From Acidobacteriota bacterium (GTDB taxonomy: Bacteria; Acidobacteriota; UBA890): a stretch of 9,121 nt of DNA. A program made the translations under genes and the position numbers. Where the stretch lies: NCBI GenBank assembly GCA_022563115.1, contig JADFNY010000127.1:1-9121 (forward strand). The letters are read 5' to 3'. The notes under the pieces were generated by a model. The model did no database searches and was not told the origin of the DNA. It saw only the letters and a program-made list of their open reading frames with translations. Shown here in pieces: positions 7,512 to 9,121 of the stretch (positions are counted from its first letter, which is position 1; each line of letters starts with the position of its first letter).

Positions 7512-7622
7512 TCACCGGCGTCGCCCTCCGAAGCGTCGGTTGGCCATGTCGACGAGGCGCCGCAGCTCGACGATCGGGTCTTCGCTGTCGGCGGCGACGA
7601 ACGCTGCTGCAACAGTTTTCAT
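7512..7622 (-). CDS. 36-residue small ORF between xni-like gene and permease
   Basis: A short frame with all the marks of translation. ATG at 7620-7622 has AAGGAG 7 nt upstream, it begins 14 nt after the nuclease stop, and it ends with TGA 7512-7514, 17 nt before the permease start. The peptide starts MKTVAAAFVAADSEDP, continues with an amphipathic VELRRLVDMANRRF stretch, and ends in a basic GGRRR tail. The N-terminus has a short Ala/Val-rich segment but is too weak for a confident signal peptide. Most codons after the first few end in G or C, like the neighbours. I do not recognise the family. It could be a small regulatory or structural protein, or a leader whose translation supports permease expression. 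The case for translation rests on ribosome site and spacing only. Confidence 0.6.
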   Translation of the reverse strand: MKTVAAAFVAADSEDPIVELRRLVDMANRRFGGRRR

Positions 7623-7629
7623 CGATTGG

Positions 7630-7635
7630 CTCCTT
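7630..7635 (-). promoter_or_regulatory. Ribosome site AAGGAG for the 36-aa small ORF
   Basis: AAGGAG (complement of ctcctt) has a 7-nt spacer to ATG 7622. It is one of the best Shine-Dalgarno sequences in the window and lies just past the TGA (7637-7639) of the nuclease gene. The permease has a clearly weaker site, so this sequence is not explained by the permease start. Confidence 0.75.
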
Positions 7636-7636
7636 T

Positions 7637-8437
7637 TCAGGGGCTGTAACGAAGTGCCTTCAGGTTCAGGCCGAGCTCCAGGTCGGTTTGCAGCCGCACC
7701 AGTGACTGCGCCTGGTGGGCGTCCTCGGCGTAGTCGACGAGCTTGTCGCGCATCTTCGGCGCCAAGGCCGGCCGGTCGGCATCAGCCTCGGTCGCTTGGG
7801 CCGCAGCCAGGACCCCGTCGAGCGACCCGAAATCTTCGATCAGCTTGGCCGCTGTCTTGGGGCCGACGCCGGGCACACCACGAATGCTGTTGGTGCTGTC
7901 ACCCGTCAGCGCTAGAAAGTCGACGAACTTTTCGGGCGGCACGCCGAAGCGCTGTGCGATGTAGGCGCGATCGAGGTACGACTGCTTGAAGTGATCGCGC
8001 ACGAAGATGTTGTCGGACAGTAGCTGCAGGAAGATCTTGTCGGTCGACAGGATCACCGCTTGGCTGCCGACCTCGGCGATCTTCACGGCCAACGTTGCGA
8101 TAACGTCGTCAGCCTCGATCTTGGGCATCTCGAAAGAGGTGACGCCGAGCTTGGCGAACGCATCGCGGTACGCCGGCAGGGCGTCGCGGAGGGCCCCGGG
8201 CATCGGTTTGTGGTTGATCTTGTAGTCGCGGTACAGCAGTTGCCGCCAACTCGGCTCCCGTCCCTCGAAGACGATCACCGCGTGGGTCGGATCACATTCG
8301 CGCAGGGCCCGCTGCAGCGATTGCTTCGACGAGATCTTGGCGCCATCGGCTTTCTCCGGGGTGTCGTCGCCGGGTTGGGCAGCATAGACGCGACGCACCA
8401 AATTGAGCGCGTCGATCAGCAAAAACCGGATCGCCAT
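7637..8437 (-). CDS. xni: Xni-like 5'-3' exonuclease / flap endonuclease
   Basis: A 266-residue nuclease of the PIN/5'-3' exonuclease family, closest in pattern to E. coli Xni (ExoIX, 251 aa), which acts on flap DNA structures. The start MAIRFLLIDALNLVRR parallels Xni (MAVHLLIVDALNLIRR), with metal-binding D9. THAVIVFEG is at 51-59, the arch region SWRQLLYRDYK follows, then EADDVIATLAVK at 108-119 and STDK at 131-134. The C-terminal LQTDL..GLNLKALR also parallels Xni. The helix-hairpin-helix/K+ site reads TGDSTNSIRGVPGVGPKTA (178-196). It keeps the GD dyad (D180) typical of PolA-type 5' nucleases, whereas E. coli Xni has a degenerate segment there. ATG 8437 is chosen by this alignment; an in-frame extension toward 8632 has no family sequence. 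The Shine-Dalgarno is weak. It heads a same-strand run with the small ORF, permease and amidohydrolase. Confidence 0.9.
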   Translation of the reverse strand: MAIRFLLIDALNLVRRVYAAQPGDDTPEKADGAKISSKQSLQRALRECDPTHAVIVFEGREPSWRQLLYRDYKINHKPMPGALRDALPAYRDAFAKLGVTSFEMPKIEADDVIATLAVKIAEVGSQAVILSTDKIFLQLLSDNIFVRDHFKQSYLDRAYIAQRFGVPPEKFVDFLALTGDSTNSIRGVPGVGPKTAAKLIEDFGSLDGVLAAAQATEADADRPALAPKMRDKLVDYAEDAHQAQSLVRLQTDLELGLNLKALRYSP

Positions 8438-8514
8438 CGGGCCAAGGGTACTCGCGGCGCGGATCGTCGCAACCCTTGGCGGCGTGATTCTCGCGGTTCT
8501 CGAGCCCGGGAACA

Positions 8515-8563
8515 GGGCGGGTGGGTGGACCACTCCCGAGACCCGGATCTCCCGAACCCGCCC
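8515..8563. repeat. 8-bp perfect inverted repeat with 33-nt loop
   Basis: GGGCGGGT at 8515-8522 is exactly matched by ACCCGCCC at 8556-8563. There is no T-tract, so it is not a standard terminator. Its place in a divergent intergenic region would suit an operator or an mRNA structure, but GC-rich DNA yields such matches by chance fairly easily. Confidence 0.3.
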
Positions 8564-8668
8564 CACCGTCGCTCCGGGGTGGAGTCCGACGCGTGGGGCG
8601 GCTAGGCTCGTGGTTCCTCGTCGAGCAAACACATTGTCCGCTTGATCGTCATCATGGCGGACCGCTGC

Positions 8669-8674
8669 AAGGAG
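8669..8674 (+). promoter_or_regulatory. Ribosome site AAGGAG setting the DUF4399 start
   Basis: AAGGAG lies 6 nt before ATG 8681. An in-frame ATG at 8654 would put this site inside the coding region and add nine residues ahead of the lipoprotein signal, so 8681 is preferred. Confidence 0.8.
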
Positions 8675-8680
8675 ACCGAC

Positions 8681-9121
8681 ATGAATCCCAGGAATCAGCG
8701 CTTCCGGTCAGCCCCAATCTTCGCGTGCGTGGTTGCCGCGCTTTGGTTGGCGGGATGCGCGACCCAGGAGCCAGGAACCGACGCCGATGACAGCGCCGCG
8801 GCCCCCGATGAGGCCGCCGCCGGCGAGAGCGCCGGCCGGCCCGAGGTGTTTATCAGCAACATGGAAGCCGGTGGCTCGTACCCGACCTCGCACGAAGTGA
8901 TCTTCACGGCCGAGAACTTCAATATCGTTCCGATCGAGGATCCCCTGGTCGTACGTCCGGGTGAGGGCCACTACCATCTGGCGATCGACGTCGATTGCGT
9001 TGCCGCCGGAGAGATCATCCCTCCGGGTACGCCTTCCTATGTTCACTTCGGTACCGGCAACGATCGCATCACCCTGCAGTTCGAGCCCGGCGAGCATCGC
9101 ATCTGCCTGCAGGCAGCCGAC
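8681..9121 (+). CDS. DUF4399-domain lipoprotein, C-terminus beyond the window
   Basis: The 147 residues present begin with a lipoprotein signal: basic MNPRNQRFR, hydrophobic APIFACVVAALWLAGC, lipobox LAGC with C26. A low-complexity Ala/Asp/Glu linker (about 29-52) follows. The folded part then opens with VFISNMEAGGSYPTSHEV, continues with GEGHYHLAIDVDC, and has YVHFGTGNDRITLQFEPGEH near the edge. The 'GxxHxHLxID' and 'HFGxGxxxxxLxLxPGxH' pattern is that of DUF4399, a small beta-sandwich domain of unknown function with conserved histidines, usually envelope-located. From memory only a short stretch of the domain should be missing. It is divergent from the xni operon and has its own strong ribosome site. 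A role in binding metal or another ligand would be speculation. Confidence 0.87.
   Translation, partial: MNPRNQRFRSAPIFACVVAALWLAGCATQEPGTDADDSAAAPDEAAAGESAGRPEVFISNMEAGGSYPTSHEVIFTAENFNIVPIEDPLVVRPGEGHYHLAIDVDCVAAGEIIPPGTPSYVHFGTGNDRITLQFEPGEHRICLQAAD

Larger units (their letters stand above)
8438..8680. other. Divergent intergenic region between xni-like gene and DUF4399 lipoprotein
   Basis: This 243-bp stretch should carry both divergent promoters, but I see no hexamer pair close enough to sigma-70 consensus to call. It holds the inverted repeat listed separately and, inside its loop, the 9-bp palindrome GTGGACCAC. I find no convincing gene in it. Confidence 0.5.

Overview
The window is GC-rich bacterial DNA, densely coded with GC-rich third codon positions, and it holds a chromosomal metabolic region rather than phage or plasmid DNA. 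I see no transposase, integrase, CRISPR array, tRNA or rRNA. A Xni-type flap nuclease, a DUF4399 lipoprotein, a DUF885 lipoprotein and a large secreted M14 peptidase point loosely to Pseudomonadota, perhaps an uncultured gammaproteobacterium. I cannot place it more closely from sequence alone.

Layout. (1) Positions 1-1063, minus strand: the first 354 residues of a secreted M14 zinc carboxypeptidase, cut by the window edge. (2) 1064-1434: noncoding spacer. (3) 1435-1800, minus: remnant of an M28 aminopeptidase/carboxypeptidase-Q-like gene that keeps an N-proximal and a C-terminal piece joined in different frames, with the middle deleted. (4) 1829-3055 and 3066-4913, plus: a tightly coupled pair, a probably Tat-exported, covalent-FAD amine oxidase of the sarcosine oxidase type and a DUF885 HExxPGHH lipoprotein hydrolase. 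(5) 4914-4988: short convergent gap. (6) 8437 down to 4989, minus: a compact four-gene run of xni-like nuclease, a 36-residue small ORF, an APC amino-acid permease and an ACMSD-type amidohydrolase that starts at TTG. (7) 8438-8680: divergent spacer with an 8-bp inverted repeat. (8) 8681 to the end, plus: a DUF4399 lipoprotein cut by the window edge.

How the genes may work together (inference). The left half looks like an envelope peptide-degradation locus: M14 peptidase, decayed M28 peptidase, DUF885 hydrolase, and an oxidase that could deaminate or demethylate released amino acids or N-methyl amines. The permease and amidohydrolase on the right could import and process a small carboxylated metabolite. 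No recognised defence or mobile system is present. The observations most worth following are the M28 gene scar, the uncatalogued 36-aa ORF inside the xni-permease operon, and the oxidase/DUF885 pair.
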